A stretch of 64,000 nucleotides of DNA from Arachis hypogaea (GCF_003086295.3 NC_092046.1:108169363-108233362), one strand, 5' to 3'; shown: positions 1 through 11,278, counted from the stretch's first letter. Notes: a model not told the origin generated them from the letters alone. Numbers and translations: made by a program.

Positions 1-1122
1 GTCTGTTGTTGAACCTATTTTGATTGGTTCCACCCTGGTTATTGTTGAACCCTTGTTGAAGCATCTGTTGCTCCTTCCATTCAAAGTTAGGGTGATTCCT
101 CCAACCCTAATTGAAAGAATTTTTATAGGAATCATTATTGCAATTTTTAGACAAAATTTGCATGTAATTCACTTCCTCCATGGTGGGTTGAGCAACATCA
201 CACACGTCCCCTTGAGTGCTGATAGTTGAAACTTTCATCCCGGTCAAGTGTTTTGAGATCATGCTTATCTACTGGGACATGAGCTTGTTTTGAGCCAAAA
301 TGGCATCTAGTGTATCCACCTCCATGACTTATCTCTTTTGAGTGGTCCAAGTGTTCACAATGACATATTGATGTGTAAAGAATCACCTGCAGAGTGATCC
401 AATGACATATTGGCCATGATAAAAGATCTGCAGCTTGGTCCAGTATGAAACCATCTCTGAGGGGCATCTCTTGATCATCTGCTTGTATCTCTCCCACGCC
501 TCATAGAGGGACTCTCCATCTTTCTGTCTGAAGGTCTGGACATCCACTCTAAGCTTGCTCAGCATCTGGGATGGAAAGAACTTGGTCAAAACATGGTCAG
601 ACATCCACTCTCCATCTTTCATGTGTCCAGGCTCTCCTTGGGCTGAGAATCAAGCCATGGCTTTGCTCTGTCTCTTACAGCAAAAGGAAAGAGCATGAGC
701 TTGTAAACCTCAAGGTTCACTCCATTCGTCTTAACAGTGTCACAGATCTGCAGGAAGTTAGATATGAATTTGTTGGGGTCCTCTTACAGGAGTCCAAAAA
801 ACTAACAGTTCTGTTGCACCAGAGTGACCAGTTGACGCTTAAGCTCAAAATTAATGGCACCAATGGCAGGTACAGATATACTGCACCCATAGAAGTCAGT
901 AGTGGGTACAGTGTATGAGCCAAGCACCTTCCTTGCATGCTCTTCAGCATTCGGATTTCCTCCATTAGCTTCCATAGTGGTCTCTTCAACTTCCTTCTCA
1001 AAGGTTTCTGTGAGATTCTCTCCGGATTTGTAAGCTTTAGTTTGTTGCAAACGCCACCTTAAGGTCCTCTCAGACTCAGGATCAAAATCAAGAATGGGTT
1101 CCTTATCCCTGTTCCTGCTCAT
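1..1122 (-). pseudogene. E1 gag remnant (LTR retrotransposon)
   Basis: This is the N-terminal part of a retrotransposon Gag protein, read leftward from an ATG at 1122 (MSRNRDKEP...) and cut by the window start. It matches the intact Gag at 37673-39904 in order: PERTLRRRL-type N terminus, LGSYT...FYG, ISVPAIGA.NFELK, then FFP..LSKLRVDVQTFRQKDGESLYEAWERYKQ in the Retrotrans_gag region. Frame shifts and stops (the first after VQQNC, near 802) break it, so no full protein is made. The leftmost 200 bases, rich in Asn/Gln codons on this strand, match the linker after the gag core. The element's 5' LTR lies to the right at 1632-2890. Family assignment is firm; inactivity is clear. Confidence 0.85.
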
Positions 1123-1631
1123 AAACAACAAGAAACAAAGAAAAAAGAGGGAGTCTCTATGTCAAAGTATAGGGCACTCCCTATGAGATATCCTAAAAGA
1201 AAGAAATAAAATAAAATAAAGTGAACAATTAACGAAAAAAAATTCGAAAGAAAAGATGAAAAAATAACCTAAAAAGATTTTCCAAAATAAATTAGAATAA
1301 GTAAAAAAATTTCAAGAATTTTCGAAAGGAAAAGATAAAACACTAAGGGAATACCAAACTTAAAATCAGAAACTAAAAGAAAATAACTGAGGCAAAGAAA
1401 ATTTGAAAATAAGAAAAAATAAATAAATATGAAAAATTCAAAATTAAAAGGAAAGTAATTAAAGAAAAATAATTAAGATAAAAATTGAAAATTAGGAAAA
1501 ATAAACAAGATAGAAATAAAAAATTAAAAAGAGAAAAAATAAACAAAAACTAATAAAAATACCTAATCTAAGGAACAAGACAATCGGTAGTTGTCAATCA
1601 CGAACAATCCCCAGCAACGGCGCCAAAAACT
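1123..1631 (-). other. E1 untranslated leader with tRNA-Asp primer-binding site
   Basis: This A-rich stretch (T-rich on the element's strand) separates the LTR from gag. The primer-binding site is at 1606-1625, the reverse complement of TGGCGCCGTTGCTGGGGATT. It pairs with the 3' end of plant tRNA-Asp with one mismatch relative to the other copies. No coding potential is seen. Confidence 0.8.
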
Positions 1632-2890
1632 TGGTACGCGAAACTAGAACTCGCACAACTTAACCGACAAGTGCACCGGGTCATCCAAGTAATACCAGGT
1701 AAGTGAGGGTCGATCCCAAGAGGATTGTTAGACTGAGCAAGAAATGGTTATCCTGTTGGACTTAGTCAAGCAAATAGTAAAGGGAGTTGTTGTTGAAAAC
1801 GCATAAAACAAGATAATAAAGAAAATTAAAAAAAGGCTTGGTGTAAAACAATGATAAGAAAATAGTTAAAGTCTCGGAGATGTTTATCTTTCCGGATTAA
1901 AACGTCTTACCACATATTTTAACAATGAGTGATTCATTCTATAGCAAACCATAAGTGATTAAATCCTAATCTCTTAGTGATTTAATCTCCCCTAACCTTC
2001 ATCAAACGCTACTCTCATGGTCACTCAATTCTGATTAGAGGGTTAAGTTCAAAAAACTAGTTTAACACCACAAAAACCCTAATTACCCAAAGCTAACAGG
2101 ATTATATGTCACATATCCCAATTAGTTCATGTAATTATCAATTTAGGAGGAGTGTTTTCAAGCTGTAGCTCAAGCGAGATAACTCTCTCGAGAATCACAA
2201 GAGCTCATGTAGAAAATGGTCATACTTTCGTTCCACCCATTTCATAAGATTAAGAACAAAAATAACACCTTAGAATTGAATCAAACATTAATTAAAATAG
2301 AAGAATAATAGTTCTAATCCATAGAAATAAATAGAGCTCCTAACCTTAACCAAGAGGTTTAGTTGCTCATAACTTATAAAGAAAACAGGGTTCTGGAAAA
2401 GTGTCGAAGGAAGAAGATCCTAAACCTAATTTGATCTTTTCCTTTAAATACTAACCTAATAATAAATGCTAAAACTAAAAGATATTATTTGTGAATGAAG
2501 ATTACAATGAGAAAATAAAATAAAACTAATAAGTGCTAAATCCACTTGGGGCCTAAAGAGGTGTGAAACGGGCTGCTTGCTGGCGTCCAACTTTAGGACT
2601 GGGCGTTAAACGCCAGGAGAGGGAAGCGCGCTTTTGATCTTGCGCCCTCTGCTGGCGCCAAACACCAGGTGGGTGTTCAGTGCCCAGGGAGGGTGCTGCC
2701 AGCATTTTCCTTTCTTGCTCTAGGCTTCTCCAAACTGCTCCGAATTTCACCTAAAACCGTAAAAACACAAGAAAAACTCAAAGTAGCATCCAAAGGTGAT
2801 TTTTGCACTAAAATCAAGTAAAAGTAAATAAAATCTAACAAAAAATAATATAAAAATAATTATAAAAGGGGTATAAGATGCTCACTCATT
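1632..2890 (-). repeat. E1 5' LTR
   Basis: This is an LTR on the minus strand. Its inner end, TGGTACGCG at 1632, lies just outside the primer-binding site. Its outer end near 2890 reads, on the element's strand, TAATGAGTGAGCATCTTATA, a decayed form of TGATGAGTGGATATTTTATA seen at 16386. The part at 1650-1735 holds the conserved downstream LTR block (ggatcgaccctcactcacc, reversed). GC-rich dyads (ggcgttaaacgcc, ctggcgccaaacacc) lie at 2578-2700. The outer boundary is uncertain by a few bases. Confidence 0.75.
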
Positions 2891-3106
2891 AAGGGGTCAT
2901 GTTGTCATTATGAGAAATTGACAGAGGTCGGGTTGGTAGTTTACTCCAGGAAAGATCTATGAGATAGTTTGTTGTTCGCATCTTTTGAAGTTGTTTTTGT
3001 CAGCGCTAGAATATTTCAAGTACAAATTTAGTAATTAAATATATTAAAAATAATCAAGTAAATTATTGAAAATTTTGAGTTAGGGAACAATAATACTTTT
3101 CATGAT
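2891..3106. other. Unassigned gap between E1 and E2
   Basis: About 216 bases of AT-rich sequence between the outer end of the E1 LTR and the start of the E2 LTR. I see no ORF, repeat or match to other parts of the window. It may be older host DNA or a decayed element. Confidence 0.4.
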
Positions 3107-3675
3107 TGATGAGTGGATATTTTATATACTTTTTGGCATTGTTTTATTAGTTTCAGTTATGTTTCATTGAGTTTTAGTTAATTTTAATAGGTTTTAATGC
3201 AAAAATAACTTTTTGGATTCTACTTTGAGTTGTTGTGTTTTTGTTATGATTTCAGATAATTTCTGACTCAAATTGGCAAGTTTTGGCAAAGTCTGATTCA
3301 GAGTGTAGATGTTGTTAGATCCTGACCTCCATGCATTCAAACGAGAATTAATGACATGCTCTTAAGGGCATTGGAAAGCTAACTTCTAGGGCTTTACAGC
3401 AATATATAATGGTCTATACTTTTCTTTGAAGGAGACTGCCCATATTGGGCATTGAACGCCCAAATCACCCATTTCTGGCATTCAATGCCCCAAAGGGAGG
3501 AAGCCCAGCGTTGAACACCCAAACCAGGCGTTCAACGCCCCAAAGGGAGCAAGGCAACATGCAATTAACCCCTTAATGGGCGATCAATGCCCATTCCTCA
3601 AACCAGACACCAAGCTCAGCCCAAAACACTCATCAAAGTGGGCCCAGGAGTGGATTTTCGCACCTTTAGTCCTGT
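3107..3675 (+). repeat. E2 5' LTR, truncated
   Basis: The first ~570 bases of an LTR closely related to the complete one at 16386-17812: start TGATGAGTGGATATTTTATA, then the same GC-rich dyads (ggcgttcaacgcc type, 3445-3600) and 'cacctttagtc'. Similarity stops near 3672, and the sequence passes directly into a gag-pro tail. The TATA box, downstream LTR part, primer-binding site and most of gag-pro have been deleted. Confidence 0.8.
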
Positions 3676-3677
3676 CT

Positions 3678-3764
3678 CTAGAACATGTGGAGCTTATCCA
3701 TGAGAGCATAGGAAGGAAGTTCATTGTAAGGGGCGAAGATCTGAGCCCCTATTCACCTCCGTAA
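3678..3764 (+). pseudogene. E2 C-terminal tail of gag-pro polyprotein
   Basis: The last ~28 codons of a polyprotein ending in FIVRGEDLSPYSPP and a TAA stop. The same tail (..FIVRGEDVKHYNPP) ends the E12 gag-pro at 59073. I read it as the remnant of an integrase C-terminal module joined to protease after loss of the pol core. Here it is fused to LTR sequence by deletion, so it is only a fragment. An ORF starting at 3576 is an accident of this fusion. Confidence 0.75.
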
Positions 3765-3804
3765 AGGAGCTGTCCGTCAAGCTAGTGGCGGTAAAGAAGT
3801 GCTT

Positions 3805-3822
3805 GTTGGGAGGCAACCCAAC
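3805..3822 (+). other. Post-gag hairpin, loop AGGCAA (E2)
   Basis: A perfect 6-bp stem GTTGGG/CCCAAC around loop AGGCAA, 40 bases after the polyprotein stop. Equivalent hairpins with the same loop pattern lie at 28297-28314, 59014-59031 and (weaker) 11279-11296. Stem bases differ in a paired way, which supports an RNA structure. Function unknown. Confidence 0.7.
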
Positions 3823-3949
3823 CATGAGTAGAGTACTATTGTTTTTATCTCTTTTCATATATTATTAGTTTATTTCCATAGTTTTCCTTTACTTTTTAAT
3901 GTTTGTGATCATGTGCAGAACTTAGAATATAAACAGAGACATTCAGTGT

Positions 3950-4235
3950 TGGAAACAGAATACCCTGGAGAGAACCCCTTGTTAGCGTTGAATGCCAGAC
4001 AAGGAGAAAGATGGGGTATTCAAAGCCCCTAAGGTACATAAGCTTGGCGTTGAACGCTAGCCAGGGAGCAAGGCTAGGCGTTCAAGGCCCTTAAGGGGGG
4101 CAAGCATTGGTGTTGAACTCCAGCCAGGGAGTACCCTGGGGGTCCAACGCCCATCTAGGAGCAAAGCCTGGCGTTGAACGCCAGCCAAGGAGCAAGGCTA
4201 GGCGTTTAATGCCCTAAAGGGGACAGGCAGCTCGA
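3950..4235. repeat. E2 internal array of GGCGTTGAACGCC dyads
   Basis: About eight GC-rich units of the form ggcgttgaacgcc/agg or ggcgttcaaggcc, spaced 25-40 bases apart with 'agggagcaagg' linkers. They resemble the dyads of the LTR upstream region but lie inside the element. A TATA box and CT-rich leader follow at 4490, so the array may belong to an internal promoter. Confidence 0.65.
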
Positions 4236-4489
4236 GTTGGAAAAGCTTTTTCGCTGCGGGTCCCACTGAATTTACACCTACCCCACCTTCCCTACCTAAC
4301 CTACACTCTATCTCCTACCCTTTCTAAACCTTGAAACCCACACCCTACTTTCCCTCTCCTCAACACTTACTTTTCCCAACACCCTCATAAATCCCATCAT
4401 AACTCCCACCAACCCCACCCACGTCAAATTCAATCCCTTCCCACCTATTCTTCCCTCCCTCACAACCGAACCCAACCCCTTCCCTACTC

Positions 4490-4497
4490 TATAAATA
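4490..4497 (+). promoter_or_regulatory. Putative internal TATA box of E2
   Basis: TATAAATA in a C/T-rich context, followed by about 160 bases of CT-rich, leader-like sequence (ctctcatctctctcac...). It is downstream of the dyad array at 3950-4235 and upstream of where the third ORF of E2 should start. Promoter activity is inferred only. Confidence 0.45.
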
Positions 4498-4669
4498 CCC
4501 TCTCATTCACCCCTTCCCATATACACACATACACAACCCTCTCATCTCTCTCACTTTACATTCTACACAACACCCTTGCTCCTTATTCCCCCACAAGGCC
4601 GAAGCTCCCCCTCTCTTTTTCTCCATCTACATTCTTCTTCTTCTACTCCTCTCTTTTTCTTTTGTTATT

Positions 4670-4704
4670 TTGCTCAAGGACAAGCAAGGCTCTTAAGTTT
4701 GGTG
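4670..4704 (+). other. Hairpin-tail module, internal copy in E2 (degenerate)
   Basis: Arms TTGCT/AGCAA enclose an AGGA core (two mismatched inner pairs), followed by TTAAGTTTGGTG. It matches the hairpin-tail modules at 16348-16385 and 40856-40893 that precede 3' LTRs, but here it follows a CT-rich leader. The E3 insertion cuts it at about 4703. Confidence 0.5.
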
Positions 4705-6220
4705 CTGGAAAAACTTCGTTGCAAGTATAGTTCCAAACTGATAAGTAATGCTCAAATCAAATTTTAATATCTTGGTTATCACAAGTCCAACCTAATAAAA
4801 AGTAACCGAAGTATTTAAACCTTGGATTGTCTCTCAATGGAATTGCAGTAAGGTATGCACATTATTGGTTATGGTATCAAAGGGGTTGGGTTGGTAAAAA
4901 GAGGCAAGAAAATAAACCAAGCAATTAAAGATAACAACTACTAAAAAGAGGCATTCATGGCAAGAATTGAGAATGTAGGCTTTCTATCCTAGTCATTCAA
5001 TAATTAACAAGAGTTTATCTTATTTATTCAACTCTAACAATGGAAGAAAGTACAATTTTATCTTCATATGAGAGAAAGTCAAATAGGACTAGTTAATCTC
5101 AATCCAAAAGTCCTAATCAACTCACTAATTGAATTAGCAAGAGATTAGGGTCAATGAAAATAATATTAACTAACAACTCTAGATCACCAATCTAAATTGG
5201 GTATTAATGACTCAAAATTGCCCAATTTCTCTTTCCAAGCCAAGAATGCTAAAAAATCTACTCTAACATCCAACCAAGCATTTTGTCAAACACTTGGAAG
5301 GCATAAAAGGAAAGCATGTTAAATTGCAAGAAATCTAAAGTCTACACCTACCCAATTGCAAGGAAACAATAACAACAACTCAATCAAGCAACAATAAACA
5401 TAGAAACATCAAATTGCATTAAAAAAAACCCAAATCCAACAAAGAGTTCATCAATATAAAAATGACATAAAAGGAAAATTAACAAGAGAACTAAGAAGAA
5501 AAAAAATTTAGGAACAAGAAATTATAAAGAAAAAGTAGATGGAAACAAGAATTAAACCCTAGATCTAAGATGCAATTAACCTAAGAATCCTAATTCTAGA
5601 GAGAAGAGGGAGCTTCTCTCTCTAGAAAACTAACCTACATGATCCTATGCTAAAACTAATTGCTCCCCTCTTTGTCCAAGCTTGAATTCTGCATGAAATA
5701 CCCTCAGAAATGAGTTGGATTTGGGCCTGGGAAGCTCAGAAATTGCCCCCAGCGAATTCGCTTTAAGCGAGTCACGTGCCGCTCGTCACGCGTGTGCATG
5801 GACGACGCGTCCGCGTCGCTAGCTAAAATTCCTTCCACGCGTATGCGTGAGTGATGCGTGCGCGTGGCCATGAAGATCTTCTTCTCACGCGTACACGTGA
5901 ATGATGCATGCGCATGGCCCTTAATATGCCAAATGCTCATTTCTTCATGAATTCTCCACTTTTCATGCTTTTCTCTCCACTTCTTCCATCCAATACTTGC
6001 CTTATGAATTTGAAATCACTCAACAAACATATCAAGGCATCGAATGGAATTAAAGTGAATTAAAATTAGTGATTTAAAGGCCTAAAAACCATGTTTTCAC
6101 ACTTAAGCACACATTTAGGGAGAATTACAAAATCATACTATTTCATTGAATAAATGTGAGAAAAGCTGATAAAATCCACCAAATTAAGCACGAGATAAAC
6201 CACAAAATTAGGGTTTATCA
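4703..6220 (-). repeat. E3 3' LTR
   Basis: Homologous to 13180-14746 along its length. The right end reads gggtttatca, the reverse of the family start TGATAAACCC. The left end begins near TGCTGGAAAAACTTCG and lacks the ~25 bases seen in the other copy (tgatagacagaacattg..), so it is damaged or rearranged. A dyad array of CACGCGTACGCGT type lies at 5755-5925. Confidence 0.8.
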
Positions 6221-6257
6221 AACCTCCCCACACTTAAACTAAGCATGTCCTCATGCT
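6221..6257 (-). other. E3 polypurine tract and terminal hairpin
   Basis: On the minus strand: hairpin AGCATG-AGGA-CATGCT (6242-6257), then AAGTGTGGGGAGGTT (6221-6235) directly against the 3' LTR. The purine tract is the expected plus-strand primer site. The hairpin with AGGA loop is the same layout as at 33161-33198 in E7. Confidence 0.75.
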
Positions 6258-7599
6258 AAACTCAAGAAAGAAACAAAGGGTATCAACATTTATTCAATGC
6301 AAACTACCTAAATGCAACCTATCTAAATGCAACTATCTAAATGGATGCAACCACTTAGTCAAAATAAATCAAATCTCAAGAATACATATATAAGCATAAT
6401 GGCTAAAGTAATAGCAATCAAATCAAACCCACAATTGAATTGAGTTATTAAAAAGAATGTACAAACTTGCAAGAAAAGAGATGATCATGGGAGGAAACGT
6501 GTAATTAAGTAATCGAACCCTCAACGGATGTGTATCCGCTCTAGTCGCTCAAGTGTATAGGGTTGATTCACTCAATTCTCTTCTAATCATGCTTTCTAAG
6601 ATTTTTTTTCATCTAACAATCAACAATTATTTAATTCATGCATACAAATATCATGAGGTCTTTCCACAAGGTTGTAATGGGGCTAGGGTCAAGGTAGGAT
6701 TGTATATGGTTAAGTGAGCTTGAAATTTGAATCTTTGATTAACCTAAGCTTCCCACCTAACCTATATAACAACCTATACTATTTAAAGAAAACCTAACTA
6801 TCCATTCTTCACCTTTTCACATACTCATGCACTCTCTTTTTGATCACAACTCATATGCATTGATTATTATCGAACTTCACTTTGGGGCATTTTGTCCCCT
6901 TTTTATTGCTTTTATTTTTCTTTCTTTTTCTATTTTTTTCTTTTTATTTTTCTACATTTTTTTCTTTTGTTTTTCTCTTTCTCCTTTGATGAATTATATA
7001 CAAAGGTACCAATGCACATAGTTTAAACATGATTAATACATGAGTATGTACCCAATTCCTAAAATTTTCACAAAAATACAAAAACACACTTTTATCTCTA
7101 TCCAATGTTCCCAACTCTCTCCCAAAATTAAATGATAAACACTCTCAATAGCCTAAGCTAATCAAAGATCCAAACAAGGGACTTTATTATTTTTCGCTTT
7201 AAGACTTGTAATGTGCTAAAATTAAGAACAAATGGTTTTAGCATAGGCTCAAAGTTGGCTAACAATGGAAGATAAAAGGTAGGCTATTTGGGTAAGTGAG
7301 CTATTTGAAACAATGGGCTCAATCATATAAGTGCATTCATACATAAAATAATGGACATAAAGAATCAAACAAATCAAATATTGCAATCATAGAAAGAGAA
7401 TAATACACACAAGAATTAAAATAGGTGGTTATATGACGTAACCACACAATTAGGCTCAAAACTCACATGCTTATGTGTTCTTAGCTCAAAAATCATGTTC
7501 CACAATGTATAATTCAAGCAAGTTCTAAAATTTTTTTTTCAAATCAATTGGAGTGCCCTATAGATGAATTTCTTGGAAAATTTCATTATTTTGGCTAAG

Positions 7600-7601
<2 letters not shown>
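6258..7601 (-). other. E3 3' untranslated region
   Basis: AT-rich sequence with no convincing ORF between the internal and terminal hairpin-tail modules. It corresponds to 31884-33160 of E7, sharing stretches such as the phrases around 'cataagcatgtgagttttgagcc' (7455-7480 reversed against 32380). Confidence 0.55.

Positions 7602-7636
<35 letters not shown>
7602..7636. repeat. (TA)n microsatellite
   Basis: About 17 TA repeats in the untranslated part of E3. It is probably polymorphic in length. Confidence 0.95.
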
Positions 7637-7639
<3 letters not shown>

Positions 7640-7741
7640 AAAGAAGAAAACGCAACTAAACATCCTAAAAGACCTAAAAATGAAATGCAAAAGTGTTGGG
7701 ATTAGAAATTCGTCACCCAAAAGCGGCCGATCGGTCGGACG

Positions 7742-7780
7742 ACCTCCCCACACTTAAAAGTTTGCACCGTCCTCGGTGCA
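7742..7780 (-). other. Hairpin-tail module, internal copy in E3
   Basis: On the minus strand a perfect 7-bp stem TGCACCG-AGGA-CGGTGCA (7763-7780) is followed by AAGTGTGGGGAGGT (7742-7755). The tail is identical to the terminal polypurine tract at 6221. The stem is unrelated to the terminal one (AGCATG), but the AGGA loop is kept. It corresponds to 31847-31883 in E7, which lies just after the third ORF. Confidence 0.75.
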
Positions 7781-8638
7781 TTCAAAGATGAGCGAGGGGG
7801 TATGCCGACTTTTCAAGTTGCCACCTTCAATTGGTGGATCAACCGGTTGCTGCATGTTCTTTTTCTCCCGCTTCCATTTCTACTTATGACAAATCATCCT
7901 GAGCAATAGAAAATAGGATAGTAAGAGAAGTAAATGCAAAAGCAAGGAAACGTAGATTGTTGGAATGAGAAAAAAATCACTAGAATTGAGTGAGTGAATT
8001 AGTGTGACATTAAGGAAGAATAGGTGTGTAAATTCTAAATTAGGTGTCATTTAGAACACACACACTATCATAGAGAGCTATATCACAATTACACAAAAGA
8101 AGGGCGCACTTCACTCATTCTAGTGTACTTAAAATACTTTAAAGAGAACTTGTAGGTTAAGACAACCAAACCAAGCAACGAAGAAGCATAAAAGCATTCA
8201 AGCAAAAATCAAGCAATTGTGAAATTGGATAATGAATGGACATTGATTGATGTGTAAGGAAACTTAATGAACCAAATGAAATATAGAGCTCACACATCAA
8301 ACAATGACACATATTGAAGTTTGTTTGCAACACCTAAGTGACATAGAGGTGGAACACATGGGTGCTATGAAACTTAGGGAAAAGAGGATAGAAATGAAAA
8401 TCAATCGCATTGCAAGCGTGGTCCACAAAGCTTGAAAAGCTCAAAAATATGTCACTAGGTAAGCTTTCGATCCAATTTCACAATTCCAAAATCTCAATGC
8501 ATGAAATAGGTGATGTGAATAAGGGTCAATCATAAACAAGCATCACCTAACAAAAAATGCATTGATAATACATAATTGCCTAACAATGGATAACGAATGC
8601 ATGGTGGCCAAAACATGCAATTCAAAAAATGTAGAGAG
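7781..8638. other. E3 internal sequence without clear gene
   Basis: AT-rich internal sequence of E3 up to the hAT insertion. In E7 the corresponding place encodes the third ORF, but I find no trace of it here, so it has been lost or replaced. A few short ORFs have no recognisable content. Confidence 0.4.
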
Positions 8639-10412
8639 TAGGGGTGTTCAAAATCGATCCAGACCGAACAAAACCGATGAACCGAACCAAACAAATCGAA
8701 AATCGAATAAACCAAAAACTGAATAAAATGAAAAAATTATATTTTGCTATTTTTTCTGCGGTTCGGTTCGGTTTTCGGTTCTGACACTGAAAACCTTAAC
8801 CAAACCGAACCGAACCGGTCACCTAAAAAACCCATTATTCCATTACCCCATTATCCCATTAGCCCAATTCCGTTACCCTACCGGCCCACCCCCAAATCAG
8901 ATTTCCCTAACCCTAACAGCCTAACCTAACGCGTTCAAACTCAAAGGAACCCCTCCTAGCACACAGCCAAACCCAGCCCTCCCATCCCCTCCCAGCTGAG
9001 CGCTGAACCCACCTCTCCCAACCTCTCCCAGTTTGAGCACTGAACCCATCCCTCCCAGCCTCTCCCAGCAGTGGCGATCCAGACTACACCACGGCACAGT
9101 CCCCTCTCCCTCCTTTCCTCCTTTCGCAGTTCACAGTTGTCGTTTCTCTCCTTGCAGTCACAGCTTCTCCCTTTCCCTCCCTCGAAGTCGCAACCTCTCC
9201 CTTTCCTTCTATCGCAGGTAAAACCGCCGTCGTCTGTTGCTCGTCGCCCATCAGTCATACTTCGAAGATGTCGTCCATCGTCCACCGTGCTGCAGTCGGT
9301 GCAGTAGCATTCCTCTGCATCTAGAATAGGGATGCCTCTCAAGTAAGTTATTTGTTCTATTTTTTTTGGATACGATTATTTGTTCTCAGTTTTGTTCTAA
9401 TATTTGGTTGTATTTTTATTTTGCTATTATGATTTTTAAATTAGGATTTTTGGTTATGTTCTTTCTAATTTGTTCTTGTAGCTTTGATAATATGTAGTTC
9501 TCTAATTTGAAAATTTGTGGCTGTTAGATAATTTTTTTTTGGAAAAATTGTTCTGAGTGTTCTTGTTTTAATTATCTAATTTGAATTTGTGGTTTGGTGT
9601 TCTAGTTTATGTTGTTTTAATTTTGGGATTGTTATAATTTTGACCTATTTCTAATAATTTATTCAAATTTTCTTGGCTATTATTATCTGATCATGGTTCT
9701 CTACTCTTTGCTGAATTCAGTTCATAGAGATAATAATGATTGAGCTGTAAAACATAATCCACATATACTCCAGAGTCCATATAATCAACCATGTTGCTGT
9801 AGTATTCATATTTTTTATAATATTTTTTTGAAAGACAGAGTTTTAAATCACCCGATTCATGTACAACATATAGAAGTATTTACAATTCTATTTTTTTTGA
9901 ATAATTTTGTATTTACAATTTTGTTTTTCAATGATTCTGATTTTTCAAGTATTATTGTTATTATTATGTAACTGCTTTTTGATTTTAGGTTGATTTGCTT
10001 AAAGAAGTTTCGCTGTTTTGCTAGAGAAAACACAAAAACGTGGCTATCTTTTGCCAAAAATGTATTTGTATCTTTTGTTGTGTTGACTATTAAACTTTTA
10101 ATTACTTTAATTATCGTATTGTAATTATTTTTGTTGTTCAACTTCATTAGATCAAGACTTTTGTCAATTATTATGTATGTGTTCTATGATTTCAATATTA
10201 TGACCTTGTGAAATAGTACGGTAGGTTTTTGTTTGAATGGATTAAAAAAACCGAACAAACCGAACCAAACCAAACTGATTTTAATTGGTATAGTTTGTTT
10301 TGGATGGTCTCGGTAAAAAACCGAACCAAACCGAATCGCAGTTTAATTAAATGATTGGATCGGATGACTTTTCTTTACAAAATCGAACCAAACTGCACCG
10401 CGAACACCCCTA
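8639..10412. mobile_element. E4: non-autonomous hAT-type DNA transposon
   Basis: 1774 bp with terminal inverted repeats TAGGGGTGTTC (left) and GAACACCCCTA (right). It is flanked by perfect 8-bp target duplications GTAGAGAG at 8631-8638 and 10413-10420. Eight-base duplications and the (T/C)AGGGGTGTTC end are typical of the hAT superfamily. Subterminal repeats of ggttcggttcgg / ccgaaccgaacc occur near both ends (8757-8820 and 10245-10335), the usual layout of transposase-binding sites. No transposase ORF is present, so it needs one in trans. It interrupts the untranslated part of E3 and is therefore younger than E3. Confidence 0.9.
8900..9350 (+). other. CT-rich leader-like island inside the hAT element
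   Basis: A GC- and pyrimidine-rich stretch (ctctcccagc..ctccctttcc..cttctatcgcag) ending in ATGCCTCTCAAGTAAGTT at about 9331-9348. It looks like the 5' untranslated exon and first splice donor of a gene, followed by about 1 kb of T-rich, intron-like sequence. It may be the leftover start of a transposase gene after deletion of its coding part, or a captured host fragment. The short ORFs on both strands here are compositional. Confidence 0.4.
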
Positions 10413-10794
10413 GTAGAGAGTTTGAAGGTAATGTCACATGTACTTGGTGTTCAAAAAGGTTAAGCATTAAGAACTCAAAACCAAGTAACACTTATAACCT
10501 CAATTAAGAAATCCAACAATGAAAATTAACAACAACTATGCTACAATAGCATCAAGTTAATAATAGGCAGTAATAAACAGCAAACAAAATTAATAATCCA
10601 ACACTTATCATGAAAACAAAAATTAAACAAAAATTAAACTAACTAAATAACTAACTAACTAAGGAAGTTGGTGATAGATGGTGATTGGTAGTGTCGGATG
10701 GTGGTTGAAGAAGGAAAAAAAGAGAAGAGAAGATGGAAGAAGGAAAGTAATGGAAAGAGGTGAAGAAAAGAAGAGTGGTGAAATAGGGCAAGGG

Positions 10795-11085
10795 CAACGT
10801 ACGCGTCATGTCACGCATAAGGGTGATTTGCATAAATAGGGTGCGACGCGTACGCATGGGCGCATAAAGAGATAAGTGACGCGTACGCGTGGGGTGACGC
10901 GTACGCGTGGGTGGATTTTGTGCTAGAGGCATAATTCCAGCCTAAAACGTGCGCAACTCTCTGGAATTTGTATGGGAGCATAAAAATTTGGATGTCACGC
11001 GTACGCATGGGCGAGGCGTACGCGTGGGTGGTCGAAAAACTTGGAGTCACACGTACGCGTGGGTAACGCATACGCGTGGCATGGT
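10795..11085. repeat. E3 internal array of ACGCGTACGCGT dyads
   Basis: About nine copies of a near-palindrome (gtgacgcgtacgcgtggg and variants). They resemble those in both E3 LTRs (5755-5925, 14285-14445), but here they lie between ORF2 and the 3' region. E7 has the equivalent array at 28455-28960. Confidence 0.75.
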
Positions 11086-11278
11086 GCTCTGTTTTTCAAA
11101 ATTTTTCCAAGCTCTTGTACCAAACCAAGCATTCCAAACCTCCAAACAGCTACCAAAACACCATAAAACGTTATTTAACATACTAGACTCCCAAATAAAC
11201 TCAACAAACTATATTAAACATGAAATTAAACTAATTTACCAATATATACAAAAGAGAAAAATGAAAAGAGTTTGCCAT

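Noticed and set aside
3576..3764. 62-codon ORF as an independent gene
   Set aside because: The first 34 codons are LTR sequence, the rest a polyprotein tail; it is a deletion fusion.
4684..4688. GCAAG as target duplication of E3 (also at 14747-14751)
   Set aside because: The left copy lies 14 bases before the LTR-like start and inside a hairpin arm, and the flanks do not rejoin ORF3; probably chance.
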